64,000 nt of DNA from CBDHCC01 sp965261015 (GTDB taxonomy: Bacteria > Pseudomonadota > Alphaproteobacteria > Sphingomonadales > Sphingomonadaceae): assembly GCA_965261015.1 (NCBI GenBank), contig CBDHCC010000002.1:744001-808000 (forward strand). Reading direction: 5' to 3'. Positions 18,691 through 28,176 of the stretch are shown in pieces. The stretch's first letter is position 1, and each line of letters opens with the position of its first letter. Position numbers and translations under genes: made by a program. The notes beneath the pieces are model-generated. The model saw only the letters and a list, made by a program, of their open reading frames with translations. It had not been told where the DNA came from and searched no databases.

Positions 18691-21501
18691 ATGGCCGTGT
18701 TCGATCGGGGAAGTCGCGCCACGCGCGCGCTGGCGCTGTCCGCGCTGATGGTCACAGTGGCGACGCCCGCCCGGGCCGGCGACACCCCGCGCTACGAACC
18801 CGCGCCGGACTGGGCGGACGTCCAGGCGACCCTGCCCACCGTCGCCGACGAGGCCGGCCTCGTGCTGTTCGACCGCGCCTTCAAGCTGGAGGACGGAGAG
18901 CTGTGGAGCTTCACCGACCTGGCGGTGAAGGTCACCTCTCCCGAAATGTTGAGCCAGGTGGGCACGCTGTCCGTCGCTTGGCAGCCGGAGCACGGCGACG
19001 CCGTGATCCACCGGCTCGACATCCTGCGCGACGGCCGGACGATCGACGGACTGGCGGGCGGCGAGCGGTTCGAGGTGATCCGCCGCGAACAGGGGCTGGA
19101 GCGGCTGACGATCGACGGGCGGCTGACGGCCACCCACCAGGTCCAGGGCCTGCGGGTGGGCGACACGCTGCGCTTCTCCTCGTCCACCGTCGAGCGCGAT
19201 CCCGTGCTGGGCGGCAACGCGCAGATGATCGCGGGGCTGGTGACGCAGCCGGTCGTGATCGGCGGCGGCGCGGTGCGCGTGGTGTGGCCGACGGACTCGC
19301 GCGTCCGCACGCAGGTGTCCGGGCTGGCCCAGCCGCCCCAGCCCGCCACCGCCGGCCGCTATCGCACGCTGACGGTGGCGCAGCCGCTGCCCAAGCTGCC
19401 CGACGCGCCCGCGGGATTGCCCGCCCGCCTGCAGCCGATCGCCCTGGTGGAGGCGTCGACCTTCGCCGACTGGGCGGAGGTGTCGACGCTCGGATCGCGG
19501 CTGTTCGCGCACGCCGGCCTGATCGCCGACGGCAGCGAGCTGGCCGCGAAGGCGGACGCCATCGCGGCCCAGAGCGCCGATCCGACCACCCGCGCCGCCG
19601 GCGCGCTGCGCCTGGTGCAGGACGACATCCGCTATCTGTTCAACGGGCTGGACGGCGGCAACTATCGTCCCCAGTCGGTCGCCGACACCTGGACCCGGCG
19701 CTATGGCGACTGCAAGGCCAAGACCCTGCTGTTGCTGGCGCTGCTCGACCGGCTGGGCATCCCGGCCGAAGCCGCCTTCGTGAACACAGGCCAGGCGGAC
19801 GCGACGCGCAATCGCCTGCCCTCCTTCGCCGCGTTCGACCATGTGATCGTGCGCGCCCAGCTGGACGGGCGCACGGCCTGGCTGGACGGGACGAAGGTGG
19901 GCGACCGGGCCGACGACCTGTTCGCGGCACCGCCCTTCCGCGTCGCGCTCCCGGCGCTCGCCAGCGGCGGTGACCTGACCGACATCGCGATGGGCGCGCC
20001 CGGCCGGCCCGACCAGACCGTCCGCATCGACACGGACGCGAGCGCGGGGCTGTCGCTGCCCGCCACCTTCCAGCTGACGGTCACGTCCCACGACGCGTTT
20101 GCCCAGCAGCTGAAGGCCGCGGCCTCGGCGATGGGCCGCGCAGAGGCGGACGAGCTGGTCGACGGCTATGTCCGGTCGTTCGTGGACGACGCCATCATCA
20201 CGACGCGCGACTGGCGGTTCGACGAGGACGGGGGCGAGTTGCGGGTGGAGGCGAGCGGCATCCGCTCGCTCGACTGGGACACGGACGGGGGCACGCGCGC
20301 CCTGCCGCTGGCGACGGTGGTCGACAGCGTGTCGCTGGACGCCACCCGCTATGGCGAGCCGTGGGGCGACGCCCCGGTCGCGGTCGGCGACGTGTCGCAC
20401 CTGGATCAGGTCGACATCGTCCGCCTGCCCGAGCTGGGCCAGCCCTTCGAGCTGGAGGGTGAACGCCGCTTCGACACGACGGTGGGCGGGCTGGCCCTGT
20501 CGCGCGACCTGGCGCTGGACGACGGCGTCGTGACCTTCCGGGAAGGCCGCCGCCGCGCCGGGTGGGAGATCGCGGCCGCCGACCTGCCCGCCCAGCGCGA
20601 GGCCCAGGCCCGGCTGTCGGCGGAACCGCCCCGGCTGGTGGCGCCCGCCGCGGTCCCGCTGCGGTGGGAGGAGGTGCGGCGCGCGCGCGCGTCTGGCGCG
20701 CTCGCCCCCATGCTGGCGGCCCACGCGGCGCAGGTCGCGCGCGCGAAGCCGGACGATCCGGACGCCCTGCTGGCGCGCGCGATGTTTTACGAGTCCATCT
20801 TCGACCCCCGCTCGGCGGCGGCCGACCTGACGGCGGCCCTGGCGATCCAGCCGGACGAGACCAAGCTCGCTGAACGCGGCGGCATCCTGAGCGCCGTCGA
20901 CCCGGCCGCCGCGCGCGCCGACCTGACGGAGGCGCTGAAGCTGGACCCGACGAACGAGCGCGCGATCCAGTGGCTCTTCGAACTCGAAATGGCGGCCGGC
21001 AACCGGGCGGCGGCCGACGCGGTGACCGAACGGGCGGCCGGGGCCGGTGTCGCGGCGGAGACGATCGCGTTGCTCCGAGCGGAGGGCCTGGCCGCCCGCG
21101 GCCGCGCCGCCGAAGGACTGACGGTGCTGACCGCGGCGACCAATAAAAAGGCGAACACGCCGGACGTGCTGAACGAACGCTGCTGGTTCCGGGCGCGGTT
21201 CGAGCTGGAACTGCCCCAGGCGCTGAAGGACTGCACCAAGGCCATCCAGCTGGGGTCCGAGCCCGCCTCCTACCTCGACAGCCGGGCGCTGGTGTATATG
21301 CGGATGGGCGACACGCAAGCGGCCCTGGCGGACCTGGACGCCGCCCTGGAGATCGCGCCCGACATGGCCGAGGCGCTCTACAAGCGCGGCCTGGTCCGCA
21401 CGGAGCTGGGCCGGCCGGACGGGCGCGAGGACATCGCGGCGGCCACCGGCATGGACCCCACGCTGGCCGCGCGGAACGCGCGGTGGGGGATCAAGCCCTA
21501 G
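18691..21501 (+). CDS. Exported DUF3857/transglutaminase-like/TPR protein
   Basis: 936 residues: signal peptide (to about residue 30), DUF3857 beta domain (about 45-210), a transglutaminase-like domain with RYGDCKAKTLLLLALLDRLG containing the Cys and, further on, FDHVIVRAQL and AWLDGT supplying the His and Asp, then a beta-rich region and a C-terminal run of tetratricopeptide repeats (ALAIQPDE, ALKLDPTN, ALEIAPDMAEALYKRG). Such proteins are periplasmic; the reaction is unknown. Possibly followed by the two membrane genes in one unit. Confidence 0.88.
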   Translation: MAVFDRGSRATRALALSALMVTVATPARAGDTPRYEPAPDWADVQATLPTVADEAGLVLFDRAFKLEDGELWSFTDLAVKVTSPEMLSQVGTLSVAWQPEHGDAVIHRLDILRDGRTIDGLAGGERFEVIRREQGLERLTIDGRLTATHQVQGLRVGDTLRFSSSTVERDPVLGGNAQMIAGLVTQPVVIGGGAVRVVWPTDSRVRTQVSGLAQPPQPATAGRYRTLTVAQPLPKLPDAPAGLPARLQPIALVEASTFADWAEVSTLGSRLFAHAGLIADGSELAAKADAIAAQSADPTTRAAGALRLVQDDIRYLFNGLDGGNYRPQSVADTWTRRYGDCKAKTLLLLALLDRLGIPAEAAFVNTGQADATRNRLPSFAAFDHVIVRAQLDGRTAWLDGTKVGDRADDLFAAPPFRVALPALASGGDLTDIAMGAPGRPDQTVRIDTDASAGLSLPATFQLTVTSHDAFAQQLKAAASAMGRAEADELVDGYVRSFVDDAIITTRDWRFDEDGGELRVEASGIRSLDWDTDGGTRALPLATVVDSVSLDATRYGEPWGDAPVAVGDVSHLDQVDIVRLPELGQPFELEGERRFDTTVGGLALSRDLALDDGVVTFREGRRRAGWEIAAADLPAQREAQARLSAEPPRLVAPAAVPLRWEEVRRARASGALAPMLAAHAAQVARAKPDDPDALLARAMFYESIFDPRSAAADLTAALAIQPDETKLAERGGILSAVDPAAARADLTEALKLDPTNERAIQWLFELEMAAGNRAAADAVTERAAGAGVAAETIALLRAEGLAARGRAAEGLTVLTAATNKKANTPDVLNERCWFRARFELELPQALKDCTKAIQLGSEPASYLDSRALVYMRMGDTQAALADLDAALEIAPDMAEALYKRGLVRTELGRPDGREDIAAATGMDPTLAARNARWGIKP

Positions 21502-21512
21502 GCGGCATCGGG

Positions 21513-21905
21513 ATGGCGGGGCGCGCGGTCCTGACCCTCGGCGCGGCGGTGCTGCTGTTGAGCGGCATCGCCCTGCTGTTCGCCGCCGACGACATCGCGG
21601 CCACCCTGCTGAGGGGCGCGCCCGCCGGCGAGGCGGCGTTGCAGGTGGCGGCGGCGGGCCTGCTGGGCTTTGCCGCGACCGACTGGATGTGGCGCGCCAA
21701 CCGGATCGGCGGCGTCTATGGCCGTCCGCTGGCGATCGGGAACCTGATGCTGTTCACCGTCGCCGGGGCGTCGCTGGCCCGCGCGGTGGCCGGCGGAGAG
21801 CTGCCCTTCGCGGCGGCGGTGCCCGCGCTGCTGTTCGTCGCGCTGGCCGCCGCCTTTGGCTGGCTGGCCTTCGCGCACGACCCGCTGTCCGGGTCCGACC
21901 TCTAG
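21513..21905 (+). CDS. Small hypothetical membrane protein
   Basis: 130 residues forming four hydrophobic helices (for example AVLTLGAAVLLLSGIALLFA and AVPALLFVALAAAFGWLAFA). ATG 21513 is 11 bases after the previous stop. No family recognised. Its place between the transglutaminase protein and the large GT-C-like protein suggests an envelope role. Confidence 0.65.
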   Translation: MAGRAVLTLGAAVLLLSGIALLFAADDIAATLLRGAPAGEAALQVAAAGLLGFAATDWMWRANRIGGVYGRPLAIGNLMLFTVAGASLARAVAGGELPFAAAVPALLFVALAAAFGWLAFAHDPLSGSDL

Positions 21906-21964
21906 GGCGCGCGGCCGGTCCGGCTTGCGCCCGCCGGGTGGCCGCGCGTAACGGCAGCGCCACG

Positions 21965-23782
21965 ATGCTCGCGCCGCCCGTCCGCTCCGCCGCCACTCCC
22001 GCGACATCGCCGTTCGAGGACTGGGCCAGCCGTCGCTGGCGTCTGGTGACCCTGGCCCTGTGGCTGATCGCCGGCGCGTGCCTGCTGTGGTGGCGCTGGC
22101 ATCGCGTGCGCTATTGGGGCCTGGCCGACACGGACGACAATCTGCGCCTGCAGCAGGTGCGCGACTGGCTGGCGGGACAGAGCTGGTCCGACCTGACCCA
22201 GCACCGTCTGGGCTGGCCCGACGGTTTCAACGTCCACTGGTCGCGGCTGGTCGACCTGCCGCTGGCCGGGCTGATGCTGGGGCTGCGGCCGTTCGTGGGC
22301 GCGGGCTGGGCGGAGCGGCTGGCGACCGGGATCGCGCCGCTGCTGCCCTTGGGCGTGATGATGTTCGCCGTCGCGGCCACCGCCCGGCGGCTGATCGCGC
22401 CCGGCGCCTTTGCCGTGGCCCTGGTCCTGCTGCTGACGGCGCAGTCGACGCTGGGCATGGTGCAGCCCACCCGCATCGACCATCACGGGTGGCAGCTCGC
22501 CTTTCTGGCCGTGCTGGTCGCCGGGCTGGTCGATCCGGCGCGGCGGCGCGGGGGAGTGGTGGCCGGGCTGGCGACGGCCCTGTCGCTCACGATCGGGCTG
22601 GAGATGATCCCCTATCTGGCGCTGGGCGGGGCCGCGATCGCGCTGCGCTGGATCGTCGAACCGGACGAGGAGGACCGGCTGACCGGCTATGCCTACGCGC
22701 TGGCGCCGGCCACCGCGCTCGGCTTCGTCCTGTTCGCGTCGAACGCCAACCGCCAGCCGGTGTGCGACGCCCTGTCGCCGGTCTGGCTGACCGTCATGCT
22801 GGCGGCCAGTGCGGCGGCCGTGCTGGTGGGGCTGGTGACCGACCGCCGCCCCTGGGTGCGGCTGCTGGCGGCCGGCGTCGGCGCGGTGGCCGTGTTCGCC
22901 GTCCTGGCGGTGGGCTTCCCCCAGTGCCTGGGCCAGCCGGAAGGCGCGTCGCCCGAACTGCAGCGCCTGTGGCTGGACAATGTGCGCGAGGCCAAGCCGA
23001 TCACCCGGCAGGACACGATCGTGATCGTCGGCACGCTGGGCCTGCCGGTCGCGGGGCTGATCGGGCTGGCCTTCGTCGGCTGGCGGGCGCGCCGGGACCG
23101 GGCGCGGCTGCTGCGGTGGCTGCCCGTCGCCCTGAGCGCGAGCGCGGCCTTCGGGTTGCTGTTCTGGCAGGCGCGCGCCGGGCCGGCGGCGCAGTTGCTG
23201 GCCGTGCCGGGCGCCGCCGCCCTGGGCTGGGCGGCGATCGGGTGGGTCCGGCGGCAGCGCAGCCCCGTCGTGCGGCTGAGCGCGGTCGCCGCCCTGTTCC
23301 TGCTGCTGACCGGCACCGGCGCGTCCTGGGTCCAGCGTGCCCTGGCCGCGCGCGCCGACCCGCCGAGCGCGCGCGCCCAGGCGGTGACGCGCGCCGGTCA
23401 GCGCTGTCCGGCGCTGAGCAACATCGCCCGGCTGAACGCGGTGCCGCCCGGCCGGGTCCTGACCTTCGTCGATCTGGGGCCGCGCCTGATCGTCACCACG
23501 CGCCATTCCGCCGTCGCCGGCCCCTATCACCGCAACGGCCAGGCGATCCTGGACGTGCATCACTTCTTCGGCGGACCGCTGGCCGGGGCGCGGGCGATCG
23601 CGCGCAGGCGTGGCAGCGACTATGTGCTGATCTGCCCCGACATGGCGGAGTCCACCTTCTACCGGTCGCGCAATCCCGACGGGATGTACGCCCGGCTGGC
23701 GGCGGGACGGCCACCGGACTGGCTGGTCCCGGTGCCGCTGGCCCCCGGATCGCCCTTTCGGATGTTCCGGGTGCGGCGCTAG
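21965..23782 (+). CDS. Large membrane protein resembling STT3/AglB-type GT-C enzymes
   Basis: 605 residues with roughly a dozen membrane helices. The first loop has DTDDNLRLQQVRDWLAGQSW and the second MVQPTRIDHHGWQ, matching the spacing and acidic/DHH character of catalytic loops in oligosaccharyltransferase-like GT-C proteins. The C-terminal domain is soluble (HHFFGGPLAGARAIARRRGS). Sphingomonads commonly carry this gene without known function. Its end overlaps marC by 4 bases on the opposite strand. Confidence 0.75.
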   Translation: MLAPPVRSAATPATSPFEDWASRRWRLVTLALWLIAGACLLWWRWHRVRYWGLADTDDNLRLQQVRDWLAGQSWSDLTQHRLGWPDGFNVHWSRLVDLPLAGLMLGLRPFVGAGWAERLATGIAPLLPLGVMMFAVAATARRLIAPGAFAVALVLLLTAQSTLGMVQPTRIDHHGWQLAFLAVLVAGLVDPARRRGGVVAGLATALSLTIGLEMIPYLALGGAAIALRWIVEPDEEDRLTGYAYALAPATALGFVLFASNANRQPVCDALSPVWLTVMLAASAAAVLVGLVTDRRPWVRLLAAGVGAVAVFAVLAVGFPQCLGQPEGASPELQRLWLDNVREAKPITRQDTIVIVGTLGLPVAGLIGLAFVGWRARRDRARLLRWLPVALSASAAFGLLFWQARAGPAAQLLAVPGAAALGWAAIGWVRRQRSPVVRLSAVAALFLLLTGTGASWVQRALAARADPPSARAQAVTRAGQRCPALSNIARLNAVPPGRVLTFVDLGPRLIVTTRHSAVAGPYHRNGQAILDVHHFFGGPLAGARAIARRRGSDYVLICPDMAESTFYRSRNPDGMYARLAAGRPPDWLVPVPLAPGSPFRMFRVRR

Positions 23783-24402
23783 AGGTTGAAGCTCTCGCGC
23801 AGGCCGTCGATCACGAACTGCGCGGCCAGCGCGGCGAGCAGGACGCCCAGCAGGCGCGTCACCACCGCTTCGACCTTGTGGCCCAGAAAGCGCATCAGTG
23901 GCCCCGCGGCGAGCAGCGCGGCGAGCGTCAGGCCCAGCACGCTCGCCAGCGCGCCCAGCACCACGGCCGTCTCCGCGACACCCTGCGCCCGGCTGACCAG
24001 CAGCATGATGGTCGCGATCGAACCCGGCCCGGCGATCATCGGCATGGCCATCGGAAAGATCGACACGTCGTCGGCCTCTGGCGCGTCGATCACCTCCTGC
24101 GCGCGGGCTTCGCGGCGCTGGGTGCGCCGTTCGAACACCATGTCGAGCGCGATCACGAACAGCATGATGCCGCCCGCGATCCGGAACGCGTCCAGGCTGA
24201 TGCCCAAGGCCGACAGCAGCTGTTCGCCCGCCAGTGCGAAGACCAGCAGGATGCCCGCCGCGACACCCACCGCGCGCCACGCCATCTGGCGCGTGGAGCG
24301 CGCGGACGCGTCGGCGGTCAGGCTGGCATAGATGGGGGCGCACCCCGGAGGGTCGATCACCACGAAGAAGGTGGTGAACGCCGCCAGGAACAGTTCGAGC
24401 AC
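23779..24402 (-). CDS. MarC family integral membrane protein
   Basis: 207 residues with six membrane helices. The N-terminus FFVVIDPPGCAPIY and PMAMPMIAGPGSIATIMLL are the two MarC-family half-repeat motifs. The family is conserved but its transport function is unproven and no longer tied to multiple antibiotic resistance. Four bases downstream of yggT on the same strand. Confidence 0.92.
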   Translation of the reverse strand: MLELFLAAFTTFFVVIDPPGCAPIYASLTADASARSTRQMAWRAVGVAAGILLVFALAGEQLLSALGISLDAFRIAGGIMLFVIALDMVFERRTQRREARAQEVIDAPEADDVSIFPMAMPMIAGPGSIATIMLLVSRAQGVAETAVVLGALASVLGLTLAALLAAGPLMRFLGHKVEAVVTRLLGVLLAALAAQFVIDGLRESFNL

Positions 24403-24406
24403 GGTC

Positions 24407-24703
24407 TCAGCCGGTCAGGAGCGCGTTGAACAGGCCCGGCAGCAGGATCGACTGGACCATATAGAGCAGCAACAGCACGACGAGGGGTGCCAGGTCCAGC
24501 GCGCCGAAATCCGGCAGGATGCGGCGGATCGGCCGGTAGATCGGTTCGAGGAGCACGTTCAACGCGTTCCACACCTGGCGCACGAACTCGTTCGACGTGT
24601 TGATGACGTTGAACGCGATCAGCCAGCTCAACACCGCCTGCACGATGATCGCCCACCACAGGATGTTGAGGAGGAACTGCAGCAGCTGATAGACGACGAG
24701 CAT
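24407..24703 (-). CDS. YggT family membrane protein
   Basis: 98 residues with two YggT-type segments: LLQFLLNILWWAIIVQAVLSW and the EPIYRPIRRILPDFGALDLAPL motif followed by a second helix pair. YggT proteins are linked to osmotic tolerance and, next to division genes, to FtsZ-ring positioning; function here unknown. ATG 24703 precedes homology directly. Confidence 0.9.
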   Translation of the reverse strand: MLVVYQLLQFLLNILWWAIIVQAVLSWLIAFNVINTSNEFVRQVWNALNVLLEPIYRPIRRILPDFGALDLAPLVVLLLLYMVQSILLPGLFNALLTG

Positions 24704-24792
24704 GGATGCGGGCCTAGTGCCCGGCCCATTCGGGCGCAAGCTGGCGCCGACCTTCGCCCCGCGCTAGGCCGACGGGCGAAAGGACCCGCACC

Positions 24793-25800
24793 ATGCCGCC
24801 TCTCACCCGTCTGTTCGCCATCCTCGGAGCCGTCGCCCTGACCACCGCCCACCCCACGCCCGCCGCCGCCCAGGATCGCCCCGGATGGACGCTCGTGATC
24901 CACGGCGGCGCGGGCACGATCGAGCGCGACAAGCTCACCCCCGAACAGGACCGCGACATCCGCGCCGCGCTGGGCCGGGCGCTCGACGCGGGCTCTAAGG
25001 TGCTGGCAGACGGCGGAGCCGCGCTGGACGCGGTGACGGCCGCCGTTCGGGTGCTGGAGGACGACGAGCACTTCAACGCGGGCCACGGCGCGGTCTTCAC
25101 CTATGATGGCACCAACCGCATGGACGCCGCGATCATGAACGGCGAGGACCGAGCGGCGGGCGCGGTGGCGGGTGTCAGCGCGACAAGGAACCCGGTGCTG
25201 GCCGCGCGCGCCGTGATGGAGCAGTCCCCCCACGTCATGCTGGCGGGCGCGGGCGCGGACGCGTTCAGCCGCGAACAGGGGTTGGAGCAGGCCCCGCCCG
25301 AGTATTTCGCCACCCCCGAGCGGCGGCGGCAGCTGGACGAGCTGAAGGCGAACAGCCTGTCCGGCTACGACGTGGACATGAAGTACGGCACGGTGGGCGC
25401 GGTGGCGCTCGACCAGGCCGGCCATGTGGCGGCGGCGACGTCCACCGGCGGCGTGACCGGCAAGCGCTGGGACCGCATCGGCGACTCGCCCATCATAGGC
25501 GCGGGCACCTACGCCGACGACCGCGCCTGCGCCGTGTCGGCGACCGGATCGGGCGAGTTCTTCATCCGGGTGGGCGTGGCGCACGAGATCTGCGCGCGGC
25601 TTCGCCTGACCGACAAGGGTGCGGGCGAGATCGCGACCGGCGTGCTGGACGAGGTGAAGGCGCTCGGCGGATCGGGCGGGGTCATCGTCGCCACGCCGGC
25701 GGGCGTCGGCACCTGGTCCTTCAACACCGCCGGCATGTATCGCGGCCGCGCCTCCGCCGACGGCACCCGCCAGGTGGCGATCTACGGCGACGACGAGTGA
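24793..25800 (+). CDS. iaaA: Isoaspartyl peptidase/L-asparaginase, secreted Ntn-hydrolase
   Basis: An N-terminal-nucleophile hydrolase that cleaves beta-aspartyl dipeptides and asparagine after self-processing. Residues 1-27 form a signal peptide ending AAAQ. LVIHGGAGTIE and GAALDAV precede the processing site KYGTVGAVA, with Thr200 the expected nucleophile; the GDSPIIGAGTYAD substrate-binding motif follows. 335 residues. The GTGA overlap couples it to the next gene. Confidence 0.93.
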   Translation: MPPLTRLFAILGAVALTTAHPTPAAAQDRPGWTLVIHGGAGTIERDKLTPEQDRDIRAALGRALDAGSKVLADGGAALDAVTAAVRVLEDDEHFNAGHGAVFTYDGTNRMDAAIMNGEDRAAGAVAGVSATRNPVLAARAVMEQSPHVMLAGAGADAFSREQGLEQAPPEYFATPERRRQLDELKANSLSGYDVDMKYGTVGAVALDQAGHVAAATSTGGVTGKRWDRIGDSPIIGAGTYADDRACAVSATGSGEFFIRVGVAHEICARLRLTDKGAGEIATGVLDEVKALGGSGGVIVATPAGVGTWSFNTAGMYRGRASADGTRQVAIYGDDE

Positions 25801-26327
25801 GGGCGCTCGCGGCCCTCCTGGCGCTGACGGTCGCCACCGTCGCCCGCGCCGAGCCACCTCCGCTCCCCGCCCCGCTTGAGGGCAGCGTCGTCGACGGCGA
25901 GTTCCGGCCCGGCGATCTCGGCTGGCTGCGCGGCCGCTTCGCCGACGCGACGGACGCGGACAAGGCGCGGCTGGCGGACGTAACGGCGTGGCTGGACCGC
26001 TGCGGCGACCAGCCGCCCTGCGATCAGGTCCGGGCGGTCACGGCGCAGGACGTGCCCGCCGACACCACCTTCGAGGAGTTCTCCGTGGCCCTGGTCGAGG
26101 CGCGGCCGATCGTCGCGGCCTATCGCGCCGGGCTGGAGCGCGCGGCCCTGGCGCTGACCCCGCCCGACGCGCCCGACGCGCCCGCCCGCGTCGCCGCGGC
26201 GGTCGAGCGCGGCTTCGCCGTCCCGCCCGATTGGGCGACCCAGCTGGGCCAGGCCGACCTGCCGCCCGCGCTGTTGTCCGCGCTGGCGCTGATGGTCCGG
26301 CTGAACCAGCGATCCACAGCGCGGTGA
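25797..26327 (+). CDS. Hypothetical exported protein
   Basis: 176 residues from GTG 25797, overlapping the previous stop. A signal peptide (MRALAALLALTVATVARA) precedes an Ala/Asp-rich helical domain with two nearby cysteines (RCGDQPPCDQ). No family recognised. It is the middle gene of a tight iaaA-hypothetical-FMN-reductase operon, each joined by GTGA overlaps. Confidence 0.7.
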   Translation: MRALAALLALTVATVARAEPPPLPAPLEGSVVDGEFRPGDLGWLRGRFADATDADKARLADVTAWLDRCGDQPPCDQVRAVTAQDVPADTTFEEFSVALVEARPIVAAYRAGLERAALALTPPDAPDAPARVAAAVERGFAVPPDWATQLGQADLPPALLSALALMVRLNQRSTAR

Positions 26328-26890
26328 GCGACCCCACCCTCCACGTCCTGGCGCTGTCGGGCAGTCCCGCACCGAACTCCCGCACGGCGCGGCTGGCGGA
26401 CGGCGTGCTGGAGCGGATCGGGGCGGCCGGGCCGGTGACGACCCGCCACATCCGGCTGGCGGAGCTGGATGGCGCGGCGCTGGCCGGATATCGCCTCGAC
26501 CATCCCGACGTGGCCCTGCTGCACGACGCGGTGGCGGCGGCGCACGGGGTCGTGATCGCCACGCCGATCTTCAAGGCGAGCTATTCCGGCCTCACCAAGA
26601 TCGCGCTGGACGTGCTCCCGCAATTCGCGCTCGCCGGGAAGGTCGTGCTGCCGCTGGGCACCGGGGGGTCGACCGCCCACGTCCTGGCGCTCGACTATGC
26701 GCTGCGCCCCGTGCTGCAATCGATGGCGGCGCGCCACGTCGTCCAGGCGCATTTCGTGCAGGAGGCGCAGGTGGACGCGCCCGATCCGGGCGGCGAGGCC
26801 CTGGCGCAGGCGGTCCGCAATTTCGTCCATTCGCTGACCGACCGGGCGGACGCGCGCTGGCTGGGGCACCCGAGGCCGGAGGTGGTCTGA
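26324..26890 (+). CDS. NADPH-dependent FMN reductase (SsuE-like)
   Basis: A flavodoxin-fold reductase supplying reduced FMN. HVLALSGSPAPNSRTARL binds the FMN phosphate and PIFKASYSGLTKIALDVLPQ is the SsuE signature. 188 residues from GTG 26324. No alkanesulphonate monooxygenase genes are adjacent, so the partner enzyme is unknown. Confidence 0.85.
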   Translation: MSDPTLHVLALSGSPAPNSRTARLADGVLERIGAAGPVTTRHIRLAELDGAALAGYRLDHPDVALLHDAVAAAHGVVIATPIFKASYSGLTKIALDVLPQFALAGKVVLPLGTGGSTAHVLALDYALRPVLQSMAARHVVQAHFVQEAQVDAPDPGGEALAQAVRNFVHSLTDRADARWLGHPRPEVV

Positions 26891-26892
26891 CC

Positions 26893-26920
26893 TGTTCCCC
26901 TCCCTTTCAGGAAGGGGAGA
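26893..26920. repeat. Intergenic palindrome downstream of the FMN reductase gene
   Basis: The sequence around 26897-26917 pairs CTCCcTT with AAgGGGAG around the loop tcagg. It belongs to the same family as the repeats near 10351 and 12623 and could act as a terminator for the iaaA operon. Confidence 0.5.
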
Positions 26921-26986
26921 AGAAGGCTTGACGCCCCCCGCCAACGCTCCGAAGGCGCTCGGAAAAGCCCCAGGAGAGTCCCCCCC

Positions 26987-28102
26987 ATGCTCGTCGGCGT
27001 CCCCTCCGAGATCAAGACCCACGAATATCGCGTCGGCCTGACGCCGGGCGCGGTGCGCGAATATGTGGCGCACGGTCACCAGGTCCTGGTCCAGACGGGG
27101 GCCGGCGACGGCATCGCGGCGACCGATGCCCTGTACGAGGCGGCGGGGGCCACGATCGCGCCGGACGCCGCCACCGTCTTCGCGCGCGCCGACATGGTGG
27201 TGAAGGTCAAGGAGCCGCAGCCGGCGGAGTGGCGGATGCTGCGCGACGGCCAGATCCTGTTCACCTACCTCCACCTGGCCCCCGATCCGGACCAGGCGCG
27301 CGGTCTGATCGAGTCCGGCGTCAGCGCCGTCGCCTACGAGACGGTGACGGACGCGCGCGGCCACCTGCCGCTGCTCGCCCCGATGAGCGAGGTGGCCGGT
27401 CGGCTGTCGATCGAGGCGGCGGCGCAGGCCCAGCGCGCCTTCAACGGCGGGTCGGGCCTGTTGCTCGGCGGGGTGCCCGGCGTGCCGCCCGCGCGCATCT
27501 GCGTGCTGGGCGGGGGCGTGGTCGGCACCCAGGCGGCCCGCATGGCGGTCGGGTTGGGCGCGGAGGTGACGGTCATCGACCGCTCCATCCCCCGCCTGCG
27601 CGAACTGGACGACTATTTCGCCGGCCGGGTGCGAACGCGCTACTCCACGCTGGAGGCGATCGACCAGGAGATCAGCACGGCCGACGCCGTGATCGGGGCG
27701 GTGCTGGTGCCCGGCGCCAGCGCGCCCAAGCTGGTCACCCGCGACCTGTTGAGCCACATGAAGCCCCGCGCGGTTCTGGTCGACGTGGCGATCGACCAGG
27801 GCGGGTGCTTCGAGACGAGCCACCCCACGACCCATTCCGACCCGACCTACGAGGTGGACGGGATCACGCATTATTGCGTGGCGAACATGCCCGGCGCGGT
27901 GCCGCAGACGTCGAGCTACGCGCTCAACAACGCCACCCTGCCCTATGGCCTGGCGCTGGCCGACAAAGGCCTCTCCGCGCTCCGCACGGACCCCGGGCTG
28001 ATGGAGGGGCTGAACATCCATCGCGGCCATGTCACCAGCCGGCCGGTCGCCGAAAGCCTGAAGCTCGAGTTCATCGCGCCGGAGGCCGCGCTGGCGGCGT
28101 GA
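26987..28102 (+). CDS. ald: Alanine dehydrogenase
   Basis: Interconverts alanine and pyruvate plus ammonium with NAD. The start MLVGVPSEIKTHEYRVGLTP is diagnostic and the Rossmann motif VLGGGVVGTQAARMA follows at about residue 172. 371 residues, normal for Ald. A good ribosome binding site (caggagag) precedes the ATG. Single-gene unit. Confidence 0.96.
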   Translation: MLVGVPSEIKTHEYRVGLTPGAVREYVAHGHQVLVQTGAGDGIAATDALYEAAGATIAPDAATVFARADMVVKVKEPQPAEWRMLRDGQILFTYLHLAPDPDQARGLIESGVSAVAYETVTDARGHLPLLAPMSEVAGRLSIEAAAQAQRAFNGGSGLLLGGVPGVPPARICVLGGGVVGTQAARMAVGLGAEVTVIDRSIPRLRELDDYFAGRVRTRYSTLEAIDQEISTADAVIGAVLVPGASAPKLVTRDLLSHMKPRAVLVDVAIDQGGCFETSHPTTHSDPTYEVDGITHYCVANMPGAVPQTSSYALNNATLPYGLALADKGLSALRTDPGLMEGLNIHRGHVTSRPVAESLKLEFIAPEAALAA

Positions 28103-28176
28103 GGGCCACCCCCGTCCGGGAGTGATGGAGGGCCGCGTTCATCCGTGCTAGGGAGCGCGGGACGAGGAGACTTCCC

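Noticed and set aside
18637..21318. 893-codon minus-strand frame
   Set aside because: Exact antisense of the DUF3857/TPR gene with His/Gln/Arg-rich translation; codon-bias shadow.
21902..24343. 813-codon minus-strand frame
   Set aside because: Antisense of the GT-C-like gene running into marC; no domain motifs.
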